Shown: one piece after another, positions 50,326-59,161 of the stretch
How positions within the stretch are numbered: the stretch's first letter is position 1
Layout of the letters: every line of letters begins with the position of its first letter
Origin: Amycolatopsis circi
GTDB lineage: Bacteria > Actinomycetota > Actinomycetes > Mycobacteriales > Pseudonocardiaceae
Reading direction: 5' to 3'
Assembly: GCF_003385235.1 (NCBI RefSeq)
Contig: NZ_PQIA01000002.1
Location: 37,077 to 101,076 of the forward strand
DNA length: 64,000 nt
The notes under the pieces: generated by a model
The model's input: the letters and a program-made list of their open reading frames with translations, nothing else
Database searches by the model: none
What the model was told of the DNA's origin: nothing
Position numbers and translations under genes: made by a program

Positions 50326-51522
50326 GTGATGACCCGGGGTGACGCACCGGTGGTCTGGCTGATTGCCGGAACCCGGCCGGAGGCGATCAAAATGGCGCCG
50401 GTCGTGCAGGAGATGCGCCGGTCCGGACGGCTGGAGCCGGTGCTCGTCGCGACCGGGCAGCATCCGGAACTGGTCGACCAAGTGCTCGCGGCGTTCTCGC
50501 TGACCCCGGATCTGCGGCTCGCCCTGAACCGGGTCGACGGCGGTCAGCCGGAGTTGTTCTCGCAGCTCGTCACCGGCCTCGATGCGCTCGCCGCGCAGCG
50601 CCCGCCCGCGGCGGTGCTCGTGCAGGGTGATACGACGTCCACTGTGGCCGGTGCGCTGGTCGCGTTCTGGCGCAGGATTCCCGTCGTGCATCTGGAAGCC
50701 GGGCTGCGCTCGTTCGACCTGCAGTCGCCCTTCCCGGAGGAGCTGAACCGGCGGCTGGTCACCCAAGCCGCGAGTCTGCACCTGGCCCCGACGCCGACGG
50801 CCGCGGAGAACCTGCGTGCCGAAAGTGTCGACGACAGCGTCTTGCTGGTCACCGGAAACACTGTCGTCGACGCGATTTCCCGGGTGACTGATCGGGGAGT
50901 GTCCTTTGCCGACAGTGCGGTCGCCGACGTAGTCGAGTCGGCGACGCGGGGCGAGTGCCGGTTGGTTCTGGTGACTGCGCACCGCCGAGAGTCCTGGGGC
51001 GCGCCGCTGACCCGCATTTTGTCCGCTGTGGACACTCTGCTCGCGCGTCATCCGGACGTTCGCGTGTTGCTGCCAATGCACCCGAACCCGGCGGTGCAGG
51101 AGGCGGTCACTTCGGCGCTCGCCGGGCACCCGCGCGTAGTGCTTACTCCGGCGCTGCCTTATGAACAGACCGCGGCGGCGATCGCGGCGAGTTCACTCGT
51201 GCTGTCCGATTCCGGTGGTATTCAAGAAGAAGCGCCGACTTTCAAGGTGCCGGTGCTGGTGCTGCGGGACACGACGGAACGGATGGAAGCCGTCAACGCC
51301 GGTTGTGCGATGCTCGTCGGCACGGACGCCGATCTGATCGTGGAGACCGTGTCGCGGCTGTTGTCCGACCCGGCGCAGCGGGCCGCGATGAACGCGCGCA
51401 CCAATCCGTTCGGCGACGGCCGGGCCGCGGAACGCACCGAGCAAGCGGTGGCCTGGCTGCTCGGTCTGACCGCCGAAGCGCCGGAGTCGTTCGTACCGGA
51501 GTTCGCTGAGGTTGTGCAGTGA
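50326..51522 (+). CDS. wecB: UDP-N-acetylglucosamine 2-epimerase (non-hydrolysing)
   Basis: 398-residue cytosolic GT-B-fold enzyme interconverting UDP-GlcNAc and UDP-ManNAc. Motifs: GTRPEAIKMAPV, VQGDTTSTVAGAL, HLEAGLRSF, VTAHRRESWG and SDSGGIQEEAP with DTTERMEAV, all matching WecB/MnaA. The start is GTG 50326 (or ATG 50329). Its stop overlaps the next start by TGA/GTG. First gene of a four-gene unit with a deacetylase-like protein and a GT2 synthase, so UDP-ManNAc or UDP-GlcNAc supply for a surface polymer is the likely role. Confidence 0.93.
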   Translation: MMTRGDAPVVWLIAGTRPEAIKMAPVVQEMRRSGRLEPVLVATGQHPELVDQVLAAFSLTPDLRLALNRVDGGQPELFSQLVTGLDALAAQRPPAAVLVQGDTTSTVAGALVAFWRRIPVVHLEAGLRSFDLQSPFPEELNRRLVTQAASLHLAPTPTAAENLRAESVDDSVLLVTGNTVVDAISRVTDRGVSFADSAVADVVESATRGECRLVLVTAHRRESWGAPLTRILSAVDTLLARHPDVRVLLPMHPNPAVQEAVTSALAGHPRVVLTPALPYEQTAAAIAASSLVLSDSGGIQEEAPTFKVPVLVLRDTTERMEAVNAGCAMLVGTDADLIVETVSRLLSDPAQRAAMNARTNPFGDGRAAERTEQAVAWLLGLTAEAPESFVPEFAEVVQ

Positions 51523-53201
51523 ACCAACGGTTCCCGGCATGGTTGCGGCTCGGGATCATTGTCGTCGCGGTCGTCAGCTTGGTGGGCGGGATCGTCGTGG
51601 TGGTCTCGGACGACAGTTCTGGATCGGAGGCCGCCGCTCCGATGGAACCGGCTCTGCGGCAACCGAAAATTGGCCTGGCCGGTCCTGGCGGACGTGACGA
51701 CCGGCGCACTTTAGTGCTCTTCGATGACGGGCGGCGGTTGCGGCCGAGTCCTCCTGCGACGCAGGTCGCCGAGGAGGCACAAGCCAACGCGATCCAGACG
51801 GCGAACCTGGTTTCCCGTTCCACCGCTTGGCGAATGCTGCCCGCCGCCGACTACCAGCGCGGCCAGCTGAACGAGTACCAGGCGGTCGTCTACGTCGGCA
51901 CGGTTTACGACGCGCAGCTTCCTTCCGCGTTGCTGGACGACGTGAGCCGGACTCGGCTGCCGGTGGTGTGGATCGGCAGCAATATCTGGCAGTTGTTCGA
52001 CCACGCGCCGACGCTGGCCGGAAAATGGGGTTGGACGTGGGCTCCGTTCCGGGAGGACAAGGTCACGACGGTGTCCTATCGGGACACTGACCTGCGACGC
52101 GATCCGAACGCGGGGGTCGATGTCGTGAGAGTGCGGGTGACCTCACCGAAGGCGAAGGTGCTGGCGCAGGCGAAATCCGAGGAGGGTGTGACATCGCCGT
52201 GGGCAGTCCACAGTGGATCTTTCACCTACCTTGCCGAAGTGCCGTATTCCTACGTGGGTGCGAGTGATCGCTATCTGGCGGCTGCGGACATTCTGCTCGG
52301 CGTGCTCGCACCGGACGCTCCGGAACGTCGACGTGCTCTCGTGCGGATCGAGGACATCGGCCCGCGTACGCCGCCCGCTGAAGTTCGGGCGATCACCGAC
52401 TACCTCAGCGGCCGCGGTGTGCCGTTCTCGCTGGCGGTGTACCCGTATTACGCGGATCCGCGCGGGGAAGCGAACGGCGGCAAGCCGACCTACGCGCGCT
52501 TGGTGGACAGTCCGGAACTCGTTGCGGCTCTGCGCGATGCGGTCGCGCGTGGCGGAAACTTGGTGATGCACGGCTACAGTCATCAATACGGCGAGACGGA
52601 CAACCCGTACTCGGGAACCAGTGCCGCGGACTACGAGTTCTACCGGGCGACCGTCGATCACAAGGACAATGTGCGGCTCAGCGGTCCGGTGCCGGAGGAT
52701 TCGCCGGAGTGGTTCCGCAGCCGTATCGCGACCGGGCTCGCCGAGTTCGACCGGGTCGGCCTGCCGCGGCCGGACGCGTTCGAGTTCCCGCATTACGGCG
52801 GTTCCGCAGTGGACTACCAGGAGGCCGGGCGGATCTTCCCGATGCGGTACGACCGGGGCAGCTACTACGCCGGGCAGTGCGACGGCGGCCAATGTGGACT
52901 GACCGACGTGTCCTATCGCGAGGTATACGGCCAGTTCTTCCCGTATCCGGTCCGCGACGTCTACGGGACTGTCGTGGTGCCGGAGAACGTCGGCAACGTG
53001 GCTCCGGCCAAATTCAACCAGCACGCCGCGCGCACTGCTGACGACATCCTGGCCGACGCGAAAACCCATCGCGTGGTGACCGATAGCGTCGTCAGCTTCT
53101 ACTATCACCCGTTTCTTGGCATCGGCGACCTTCAGAAGGTAGTCGAAGGCATCGAGGGGCTCGGCTATCGCTTCGTGTCTCCCGCCGCCGTTACTGCTTG
53201 A
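51519..53201 (+). CDS. Membrane-anchored DUF2334 protein, deacetylase-like
   Basis: 560 residues. One N-terminal TM helix (about 11-30) puts the rest outside. Residues 60-260 form an N-terminal domain with YRGQLNEYQAVVYVGTVYD. Residues about 265-555 are DUF2334, a polysaccharide-deacetylase-like barrel: RIEDIGPRT (Asp), MHGYSHQYG (two His), EFPHYG and FYYHPFLG carry candidate metal or catalytic residues. Overlaps the epimerase and lies 23 bp before the small membrane protein. Position beside a GT2 synthase suggests that it trims acetyl groups from the polymer, as IcaB/PgaB do; not shown. Confidence 0.87.
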   Translation: MNQRFPAWLRLGIIVVAVVSLVGGIVVVVSDDSSGSEAAAPMEPALRQPKIGLAGPGGRDDRRTLVLFDDGRRLRPSPPATQVAEEAQANAIQTANLVSRSTAWRMLPAADYQRGQLNEYQAVVYVGTVYDAQLPSALLDDVSRTRLPVVWIGSNIWQLFDHAPTLAGKWGWTWAPFREDKVTTVSYRDTDLRRDPNAGVDVVRVRVTSPKAKVLAQAKSEEGVTSPWAVHSGSFTYLAEVPYSYVGASDRYLAAADILLGVLAPDAPERRRALVRIEDIGPRTPPAEVRAITDYLSGRGVPFSLAVYPYYADPRGEANGGKPTYARLVDSPELVAALRDAVARGGNLVMHGYSHQYGETDNPYSGTSAADYEFYRATVDHKDNVRLSGPVPEDSPEWFRSRIATGLAEFDRVGLPRPDAFEFPHYGGSAVDYQEAGRIFPMRYDRGSYYAGQCDGGQCGLTDVSYREVYGQFFPYPVRDVYGTVVVPENVGNVAPAKFNQHAARTADDILADAKTHRVVTDSVVSFYYHPFLGIGDLQKVVEGIEGLGYRFVSPAAVTA

Positions 53202-53224
53202 GTTTTTCGCTGGAAGGAAAAGAA

Positions 53225-53398
53225 ATGTCTGTCACCCGGGTCGCACCCGCGGTCGTGTCCGCTGCCGCGATCGGTGTCGCACCGTTCCACGGGGTGCTGT
53301 GGTTTGTCCTGTCCGTCGTCGGCTTCGTGGCGATGGCGTTCACGGTTCGCTCGGTCCGGCTACGCGCCCACGTGTCCCGGGGTCGGCACTCGGCATGA
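53225..53398 (+). CDS. Small membrane protein (57 residues), possible synthase accessory
   Basis: Two hydrophobic segments (about residues 5-22 and 24-42) then a basic tail RSVRLRAHVSRGRHSA. A good GGAAGGA site precedes ATG 53225 and the stop overlaps the GT2 start (ATGA). No family recognised. In place and size it is reminiscent of IcaD/PgaD, which help the GT2 polymerase; sequence similarity cannot be judged by eye. Confidence 0.75.
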   Translation: MSVTRVAPAVVSAAAIGVAPFHGVLWFVLSVVGFVAMAFTVRSVRLRAHVSRGRHSA

Positions 53399-54663
53399 CA
53401 CAGCCGTGGTGGTTCGTGCTGCTGCTGTGCTGGTGGCCGGTGCACAACCTGGTACTGGCGGCCTTCGCCTGGCGCGCGCCTCGGCCTGCTTCGGAACGTT
53501 CGCCGCGCCCGTTGCTGTTCTGGATTGTCATTCCGGCGCTGAACGAAGAACGCGTTATCGCCAACACGGTGCGGAACGCGTTACGGCTCGGCAATCCGGA
53601 AACTCCGGTGCGAGTGCTGGTCATTGACGACGGCTCTGACGACGGCACGCCGGAGATCGTCGCGAGCATTGCCGACGATCGGCTGCATGTTCTGCGACGT
53701 CATTTGCCGCAGGCCCGGCGGGGCAAGGGTGAGGCGCTTAACGCGGGTCATCGGTACATCGACGCCATTGCCGAGCGGGAAGGCACGGTGTCGCAGACCG
53801 TCGTGGGCATCATCGACGGGGACGGGCGCGGCAGTGCTGGATTGCTCACGGAAGTAGCGGCGATGCTGCGGAGCCGCGGTGTCGGTGCGGTGCAGTGCCG
53901 GGTGCGGATCCACAATAGACACCGGTTGCTGGCCTTGTTGCAGGACCTGGAGTTCGGCGCGATCGCGGATGCTTCGCAGTCGTTGCGTGACGTCCTCGGC
54001 AGTGTCGGGATGGGTGGCAACGGACAGTTCACGCGATTGTCGGTGTTGCGTAAGTTCGGGCCGTCGCCGTGGAGCGACTGCCTGGTCGAGGATCTTGAAT
54101 TGGGTCTGCGGCTGCACTTGGCCGGGGTGCGGATCCGGTACACGCAGCGGGCTTGGGTGACTCAGCAAGGGCTGGAAGACACCCGTCGACTGCTGCGGCA
54201 GCGAACCCGCTGGGCACAGGGAAATCTCCAGTGTTCACGGCATCTGCGCAGTCTCGCGACCTCGCGATTCATTGCTGGGACGGGGTTGTTCGACTTTCTG
54301 GTCTACCTCGTCGTGCCGTGGCTGACTGTTCCGCTGTCGTTGCTCGCCGCAGCGCTGCTGGTGATCGTGCCGGTGGCGTTGCTGACTGGAAACACGTTCG
54401 GCGGTTTGGTCGCGGAGACCGGGAATCTGGCGCAGGCAGTGGGGTGGTGGCTGGCAGCGTTGCTGTTGCCCGGAATCATGTGGGCGATCGTCTACTTTGT
54501 CCGGTTGCGTGACGAGCCGTTGCACCGGGCGTTGCTGGCCGGGCTGTGCTATCCGGCGTTCCTGTTGCTCGGCGTGCTGGCGACGTGGCGTGCCGTGTTA
54601 CGGATCGTCTTGAAGCGGAACGTGTGGGCGAAAACGGAAAGGCTGGCAGAGTTGCCAGCCTGA
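53395..54663 (+). CDS. Family 2 processive glycosyltransferase (cellulose/PNAG-synthase-like)
   Basis: 422 residues. N-terminal hydrophobic segment (1-24), then a GT-A domain: VIPALNEERVIANTV, VIDDGSDDGTPE (Asp), GIIDGDGRG (D-x-D-like metal motif), SDCLVEDLELGLRLHLAG (ED base) and RQRTRWAQGN (Q/R-x-x-R-W processive motif). Then about four C-terminal TM helices (295-420). This D, DxD, ED, RxxRW set marks processive polymer synthases that also export. Fourth gene of the wecB unit. Confidence 0.9.
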   Translation: MTQPWWFVLLLCWWPVHNLVLAAFAWRAPRPASERSPRPLLFWIVIPALNEERVIANTVRNALRLGNPETPVRVLVIDDGSDDGTPEIVASIADDRLHVLRRHLPQARRGKGEALNAGHRYIDAIAEREGTVSQTVVGIIDGDGRGSAGLLTEVAAMLRSRGVGAVQCRVRIHNRHRLLALLQDLEFGAIADASQSLRDVLGSVGMGGNGQFTRLSVLRKFGPSPWSDCLVEDLELGLRLHLAGVRIRYTQRAWVTQQGLEDTRRLLRQRTRWAQGNLQCSRHLRSLATSRFIAGTGLFDFLVYLVVPWLTVPLSLLAAALLVIVPVALLTGNTFGGLVAETGNLAQAVGWWLAALLLPGIMWAIVYFVRLRDEPLHRALLAGLCYPAFLLLGVLATWRAVLRIVLKRNVWAKTERLAELPA

Positions 54664-54669
54664 CCGTCC

Positions 54670-55917
54670 TCAGAGAGTGCGCAGCAGCCGTACTGGGTTT
54701 TCCATGCAGTCGGCGACGAAGCGGAGGAATCCGCCCGCGGTGCCGCCGTCGCAGACGCGGTGGTCGAACGCCAGTGTCAGCTCGGTGATCTTGCGGGCGG
54801 TGACCTCACCGTCGACAATCCACGGCCGGTCGATGATCCGGCCGACGCCGAGGATCGCCACCTCGGGGTAGTTGATGATGGCGGCCGAACCGTCCACTCC
54901 GAACACGCCGTAGTTGTTGACGGTGAACGTGCCGCCGGTGAGGTCGGCCGGAGCGAGCCGTCCGGAGCGGGCTTGTTCGGTGCGGTCGGCGAGAGCCGCC
55001 GACAGGTCTTCCAGCGTGTGCTGGTGGGCGTTCTGGACCACCGGGACGACCAGGCCGCGGTCTGTCTGCGCGGCGAATCCCAAGTGGACCGCGGATGGAA
55101 TGACGATCTCGTCGCCTTCCAAATGCGCGTTCAGCTCAGGGAATCGGCGCAGGCCCGCGACGGCGAAGCGGGCGATGAGCGCGAGCAGGCTGATCTTCGG
55201 GGCGTGCGGATCGCTGTTGAGCGCCGTGCGCAGCTGCAGCAACTCGGTCGCGTCGACGTCCACCCAGACGGTCGCCTCAGGGATCTCGCGGCGGGAGCGG
55301 GTGAGTTTGTCGGCGACGGTTTTGCGCAGGCCGCGCAGGGGGATTCGCTGCTCGTCCGGAGTCGCTGCCGGGGTCGCTTGGGTCGCCGGGGTGGTGATCG
55401 CGCGTTCCACGTCGGCGCGGCTCACGATGCCGTCGGTGCCGGTTCCGGTGAGCGCGTGAAGGTCCACTCCGGACTCGCGGGCGAGACGGCGGACTAGCGG
55501 TGACACGACGCGGATTCGGTCCGAAGTGGACCTTGCTGCCGCGGCGGGCGCTGATGCTGGTGCTGGTGCCTTGCTGCCGCGTGGCCGCCTCGCCCGTCGA
55601 GTGCGAGTCTGGCTGGTGCCATAGCCGATCAGGACGTTTCCGCTGCCCTCCGGCGTGACGACGCCAGGTTCGGTGAAGTCCGCGGCACTGTCCACAGTGA
55701 TCAACGGGCTGCCGACGGTCAGCACTTCGCCCGCCGTTCCGTGCAGCGTCGCGACCCGGCCCGCGAACGGCACCGGGACCTCGACGCTGGCCTTCGCGGT
55801 TTCGACCTCCACCACGGTCTGGTCGACCGTGACGGTGTCGCCGACCGCGACGTGCCACGCGACGATCTCTGCCTCGGTCAGACCTTCGCCGAGGTCGGGC
55901 AGCTTGAAGACGGCCAT
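54670..55917 (-). CDS. bkdC: 2-oxoacid dehydrogenase E2 (dihydrolipoyl acyltransferase)
   Basis: 415 residues. Lipoyl domain (1-75) with lipoyl-Lys42 in VEVETAKASVEVP, a linker, the E3-binding peripheral domain (about 135-170, VVSPLVRRLARESGVDLHALTGTGTDGIVSRADVERAI) and a catalytic domain with AFDHRVCDGG (catalytic His). Third gene of the E1alpha-E1beta-E2 operon; overlaps E1beta by 1 bp. No E3 gene here; the housekeeping E3 would serve. Confidence 0.93.
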   Translation of the reverse strand: MAVFKLPDLGEGLTEAEIVAWHVAVGDTVTVDQTVVEVETAKASVEVPVPFAGRVATLHGTAGEVLTVGSPLITVDSAADFTEPGVVTPEGSGNVLIGYGTSQTRTRRARRPRGSKAPAPASAPAAAARSTSDRIRVVSPLVRRLARESGVDLHALTGTGTDGIVSRADVERAITTPATQATPAATPDEQRIPLRGLRKTVADKLTRSRREIPEATVWVDVDATELLQLRTALNSDPHAPKISLLALIARFAVAGLRRFPELNAHLEGDEIVIPSAVHLGFAAQTDRGLVVPVVQNAHQHTLEDLSAALADRTEQARSGRLAPADLTGGTFTVNNYGVFGVDGSAAIINYPEVAILGVGRIIDRPWIVDGEVTARKITELTLAFDHRVCDGGTAGGFLRFVADCMENPVRLLRTL

Positions 55918-56933
55918 CACTTCTCCCCGTCGAGCGATGCCGCGTCGTCCCACTGGAGCCGCTCGATCGCGTCCAGGATCCGGTCGACGCCCGGCAGGTG
56001 GTGCTGTTCCAGATTCGGTGCGGGATACGGAATGTCGAACCCGGCGACGCGCAACACCGGTGCTTCCAGGTAATGGAAACAATGCTCGGACAACTGCGCG
56101 GCGACCTCGGCACCGTAGCCGCAGAATCGGCTCGCCTCGTGCACGACGACTGCGCGGCCGGTGCGTCGTACAGATGCGGCGACCGTCTCCAGATCGAATG
56201 GCGCGAGGCTGCGCAAATCGATCACTTCGGCGTTATAACCTTCTTCCGCGGCGGCTTCGGCTGCTTCGAGCGTCGTGCCGAGTGCGCCGCCGTAGGAAAT
56301 GAGGGTGACGTCGCTGCCTTCGCGGCAAATCACTGCCTTGTCAAGACCGGGCGAACGGCGTTGCGGGTCAACGGTTCCCTTTTCCCAATACCGGCGCTTG
56401 GGTTCGAGGAAAATGACCGGGTCCGGGCTGTCGATCGCTTCGCGCAGCAGGGTGTAGGCGTCGTCCGGCGTGGCCGGGGTGACGACGCGCAGGCCAGCCG
56501 TGTGCGTGTAGTAGACCTCGGACGAGTCGCAGTGGTGCTCGACGCCGCCGATGCCGCCGCCGTACGGCACCCGGATGACGACGGGCAGTTCGACCTGGCC
56601 CTTGGTGCGGTTGCGGAGTTTGGCGAGGTGGCTGGTGATCTGCTCGAACGCGGGGTAGGCGAACGCGTCGAACTGCATCTCGATCACTGGGCGCAGGCCG
56701 TTCATCGCCATCCCGATCGCAGTGCCGACGATGCCCGATTCGGCCAGCGGCGAGTCGAAGACGCGGGCGTCGCCGAAACGTGCGGCGAGGCCGTCGGTGA
56801 CGCGGAAGACGCCGCCGAGCGTGCCGACGTCCTCGCCGAAGACGAGTACGCGGTCGTCCTCGGCGAGTGCGTCGGCCAGTGCGCGGTTGAGCGCTCCGGC
56901 GAGGGACAGCGTCGTGTCCAGAGTGGCGGTCAT
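55917..56933 (-). CDS. bkdB: 2-oxoacid dehydrogenase E1 beta subunit
   Basis: 338 residues. The ALAEDDRVLVFGEDVGTLGGVFRVTDGLAARFGDARVFDSPLAESGIVG N-terminus and FDAFAYPAFEQITSHLAKLR, YGGGIGGVEHHCDSSEVYYTHTAGLRVVTPATPDDAYTLL sections match branched-chain and pyruvate E1beta. Together with E1alpha binds thiamine diphosphate. Overlaps E1alpha by ATGA. Confidence 0.94.
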   Translation of the reverse strand: MTATLDTTLSLAGALNRALADALAEDDRVLVFGEDVGTLGGVFRVTDGLAARFGDARVFDSPLAESGIVGTAIGMAMNGLRPVIEMQFDAFAYPAFEQITSHLAKLRNRTKGQVELPVVIRVPYGGGIGGVEHHCDSSEVYYTHTAGLRVVTPATPDDAYTLLREAIDSPDPVIFLEPKRRYWEKGTVDPQRRSPGLDKAVICREGSDVTLISYGGALGTTLEAAEAAAEEGYNAEVIDLRSLAPFDLETVAASVRRTGRAVVVHEASRFCGYGAEVAAQLSEHCFHYLEAPVLRVAGFDIPYPAPNLEQHHLPGVDRILDAIERLQWDDAASLDGEK

Positions 56934-58030
56934 GCCTGGTCCTCGGTGTTCTCGTGCGCCAGTTCGGCGGCCTGCTGTCGCAACGCGGCGGTCGGTTCGG
57001 CGTAGACGTGCCGGAAGAGATCTGCCGGGTCGAGCTGGGTGTCGACGTTCATCCGCTCGCGCAACGCGGCTGCTTCCTCTTCGGCGCGCGCGTCGATCTC
57101 CTGCTGCGCCTTGTCGTCGAGGAGGCCACGGTCGGTGAGGTACTGCTTGAGACGGCTGATCGGGTCGCGCGTGAGCCACTTCTCCACTTCGGCCTTGTCG
57201 CGGTAGCGCGTCGCGTCGTCGGCGTTGGTGTGCGACTCCATGCGGTAGGTGACAGCTTCGATGAGCGTCGGTCCTTCACCCGCTGCGGCACGCTCGACAG
57301 CCTGCTCGACGACAGCGTGTACGGCGGCCGCGTCGTTCCCGTCGACGAGTACGGACGGCATGCCGTAGCCGACACCCTTGTACGCGAGCGAAGGCGCAGC
57401 CGTCTGCTTCTCGAGCGGGACGCTGATGGCGTAGCCGTTGTTCTGTACGAGGAAGACGACCGGAGCCTTCCAGACGGCGGCGAAGTTCAGCGCTTCGTGC
57501 GTGTCGCCTTCACTGGTGGCACCGTCACCGACGAGAACGAGCGAGACGGTGTCCTCGCCCTTCACACGCGCAGCGTGCGCGAAGCCCACAGCGTGCAGCG
57601 TGTTGGTGGCGAGCGGCGTGCACTGCGGAGCGACGTTGGCGCGGTAGGGGTCATAGCCGCAGTGCCAGTCGCCGCGCAGCAGCGTGAGCACCTCGACCGG
57701 GTCGACGCCGCGCGCGACGACGGCCATCGAGTCGCGGTAGGTGGGGAAAAGCCAGTCCTGCGGGCGAAGCGCGAGGATCGAGCCGATCTCGGCGGCCTCC
57801 TGCCCGCGCGCCGACGGGTACACCGCGAGCCGGCCCTGTTTGGTGAGCGCGGTGGCCTGGGTGTCGAAGCGGCGTCCGGAAACCATGCCGCGGTAGAGGC
57901 GCAGCAGGACGTCGTCCGCGGGCATCGCGAGCGCCGGGTCGGGCGTCGGCGCGCCGTCGGCGGTCACGAGGCCGAGCGGCTCGTCGCTGGGCAGGAAATA
58001 GGACGCGGCAGTGCGTTCCGTGGTGGTCAC
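56930..58030 (-). CDS. bkdA: 2-oxoacid dehydrogenase E1 alpha subunit
   Basis: 366 residues. Thiamine-diphosphate motif GDGATSEGDTHEALNFAAVWKAPVVFLVQNNGYAI is intact, with YPSARGQEAAEIGS and TYRMESHTNADDATRYR phosphorylation-loop-like region. Decarboxylates 2-oxo acids, most likely the branched-chain ones from Leu, Ile and Val, giving primers for branched fatty acids and antibiotics; the divergent Lrp gene supports the bkd assignment over pyruvate dehydrogenase. GTG 58030 start. Confidence 0.92.
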   Translation of the reverse strand: MTTTERTAASYFLPSDEPLGLVTADGAPTPDPALAMPADDVLLRLYRGMVSGRRFDTQATALTKQGRLAVYPSARGQEAAEIGSILALRPQDWLFPTYRDSMAVVARGVDPVEVLTLLRGDWHCGYDPYRANVAPQCTPLATNTLHAVGFAHAARVKGEDTVSLVLVGDGATSEGDTHEALNFAAVWKAPVVFLVQNNGYAISVPLEKQTAAPSLAYKGVGYGMPSVLVDGNDAAAVHAVVEQAVERAAAGEGPTLIEAVTYRMESHTNADDATRYRDKAEVEKWLTRDPISRLKQYLTDRGLLDDKAQQEIDARAEEEAAALRERMNVDTQLDPADLFRHVYAEPTAALRQQAAELAHENTEDQA

Positions 58031-58060
58031 CGACAGCTCCCATCGACAAGACGAGTAGGC

Positions 58061-58102
58061 CCTGATACTCGCTTTTGGCCGATCAGGGATCCAGACTTGA
58101 CA
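58061..58102. promoter_or_regulatory. Divergent bkd/bkdR control region
   Basis: CCTGAT-N15-ATCAGG (58061-58087) plus a TTGACA box (58097-58102) in the 140-bp gap between the dehydrogenase operon and the Lrp gene. A plausible Lrp/BkdR target. Confidence 0.4.
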
Positions 58103-58169
58103 AGGAACTGTGGAATGATGGCCGGGTTGTGGAGTACCGATTGGACGATTGGCTTGCGAGGTGGCGCGG

Positions 58170-58622
58170 ATGTCCCAGCCGGGTGGACAAATGGCAGCGG
58201 CGCTGGACGAGGTCGACCTGAAACTGATCGCCGAGCTGAAGAAAGACGGCCGCGCCTCGATGCGCGCTCTCGCCGAACGCGCGCACATTTCGCGGGCCGG
58301 CTGCTACACGCGCGTGGAGCGGCTGCACCGCGAGGGAGTGATCACGGGGTACGCGGCTGTCACCGATCCGCGCCGGATGGGACAGGGGCTGGCGGCGTAC
58401 GTGTACTTGAAGGTCACGCAGAACTCGTGGCGCACGGTGAGCGCGGAACTTAAGCACATCCCGGAAATCGAACACGGCGGCCTGGTGTCCGGGGACAACG
58501 ACCTGATCCTGTTCGTGCGAACCCGCGACGCGGACAGCCTGCGGGACTTGGTGTTCGAACGGCTGCAGTCCATGCCGGACGTGCTCTCGACGCACACCGT
58601 GCTGGTGTTCGACGAGCTGTGA
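58170..58622 (+). CDS. bkdR: Lrp/AsnC regulator, BkdR-like
   Basis: 150 residues (ATG 58170; ATG 58191 is an alternative). HTH LDEVDLKLIAELKKDGRASMRALAERAHISRAGCYTRVERLHREGVI and RAM domain with KHIPEIEHGGLVSGDNDLILFVRTRDADSL. A divergent Lrp gene next to bkdABC is the known layout in Streptomyces, where BkdR controls the operon. Confidence 0.92.
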   Translation: MSQPGGQMAAALDEVDLKLIAELKKDGRASMRALAERAHISRAGCYTRVERLHREGVITGYAAVTDPRRMGQGLAAYVYLKVTQNSWRTVSAELKHIPEIEHGGLVSGDNDLILFVRTRDADSLRDLVFERLQSMPDVLSTHTVLVFDEL

Positions 58623-58629
58623 ACCCTGG

Positions 58630-59118
58630 TCAGGCCGCTTTGACCAGGTAGACCGCGAGCCGGAGGAGACCGGTCGCTTCGAACGGCATCGGCGTGCGGC
58701 GGTAGCCGGCCCGTTCGTAGAGGGCGATGTTGCGTTCGCTGGACGCGCCGGTGAAGAGGACGTACTGCTTCGTCTCCGGCGGGGCATGGCGTTCGGCGTG
58801 CTCAAGGAGGAGCCGCCCGAGACCGCGCCCGGCCAGGTCCGGCGCGACCATCAGGCGGCCGATCTCCCAGCCGTCGTTCTCGACGGTGCGTGCGCGGACC
58901 GCGCCGACGAGCCGGTGTCCTTGCCGGACGACCCAGCTTTGCCAGGTCTTGACGGCCTCGCGGACCTCGGTCAGGTCTTCGGTGAGCGCGGGATGCTCCA
59001 GGGTGTTGTTGAGCAGGGCTTCCTGCACCCAGCAACACCGCTGGAGCACCATCAGCTCGGCGGCGTCGTCGGAGGTCGCGGGGAGCAGGGTCGCGCCGGG
59101 GAGGGTTTCGAGGTCCAC
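58630..59118 (-). CDS. GNAT family N-acetyltransferase
   Basis: 162 residues: WEIGRLMVAPDLAGRGLGRLLLEHAERHAPPE contains the acetyl-CoA loop (R-G-L-G), and ASSERNIALYERAGYRRTPMPF is the C-terminal motif. GTG 59118 start. Convergent with bkdR (7 bp apart). Substrate unknown. Confidence 0.9.
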   Translation of the reverse strand: MDLETLPGATLLPATSDDAAELMVLQRCCWVQEALLNNTLEHPALTEDLTEVREAVKTWQSWVVRQGHRLVGAVRARTVENDGWEIGRLMVAPDLAGRGLGRLLLEHAERHAPPETKQYVLFTGASSERNIALYERAGYRRTPMPFEATGLLRLAVYLVKAA

Positions 59119-59161
59119 CTCTCCTGTTCTAGCACCGAGTTCCGGGCAATGGGGCCGGGAT

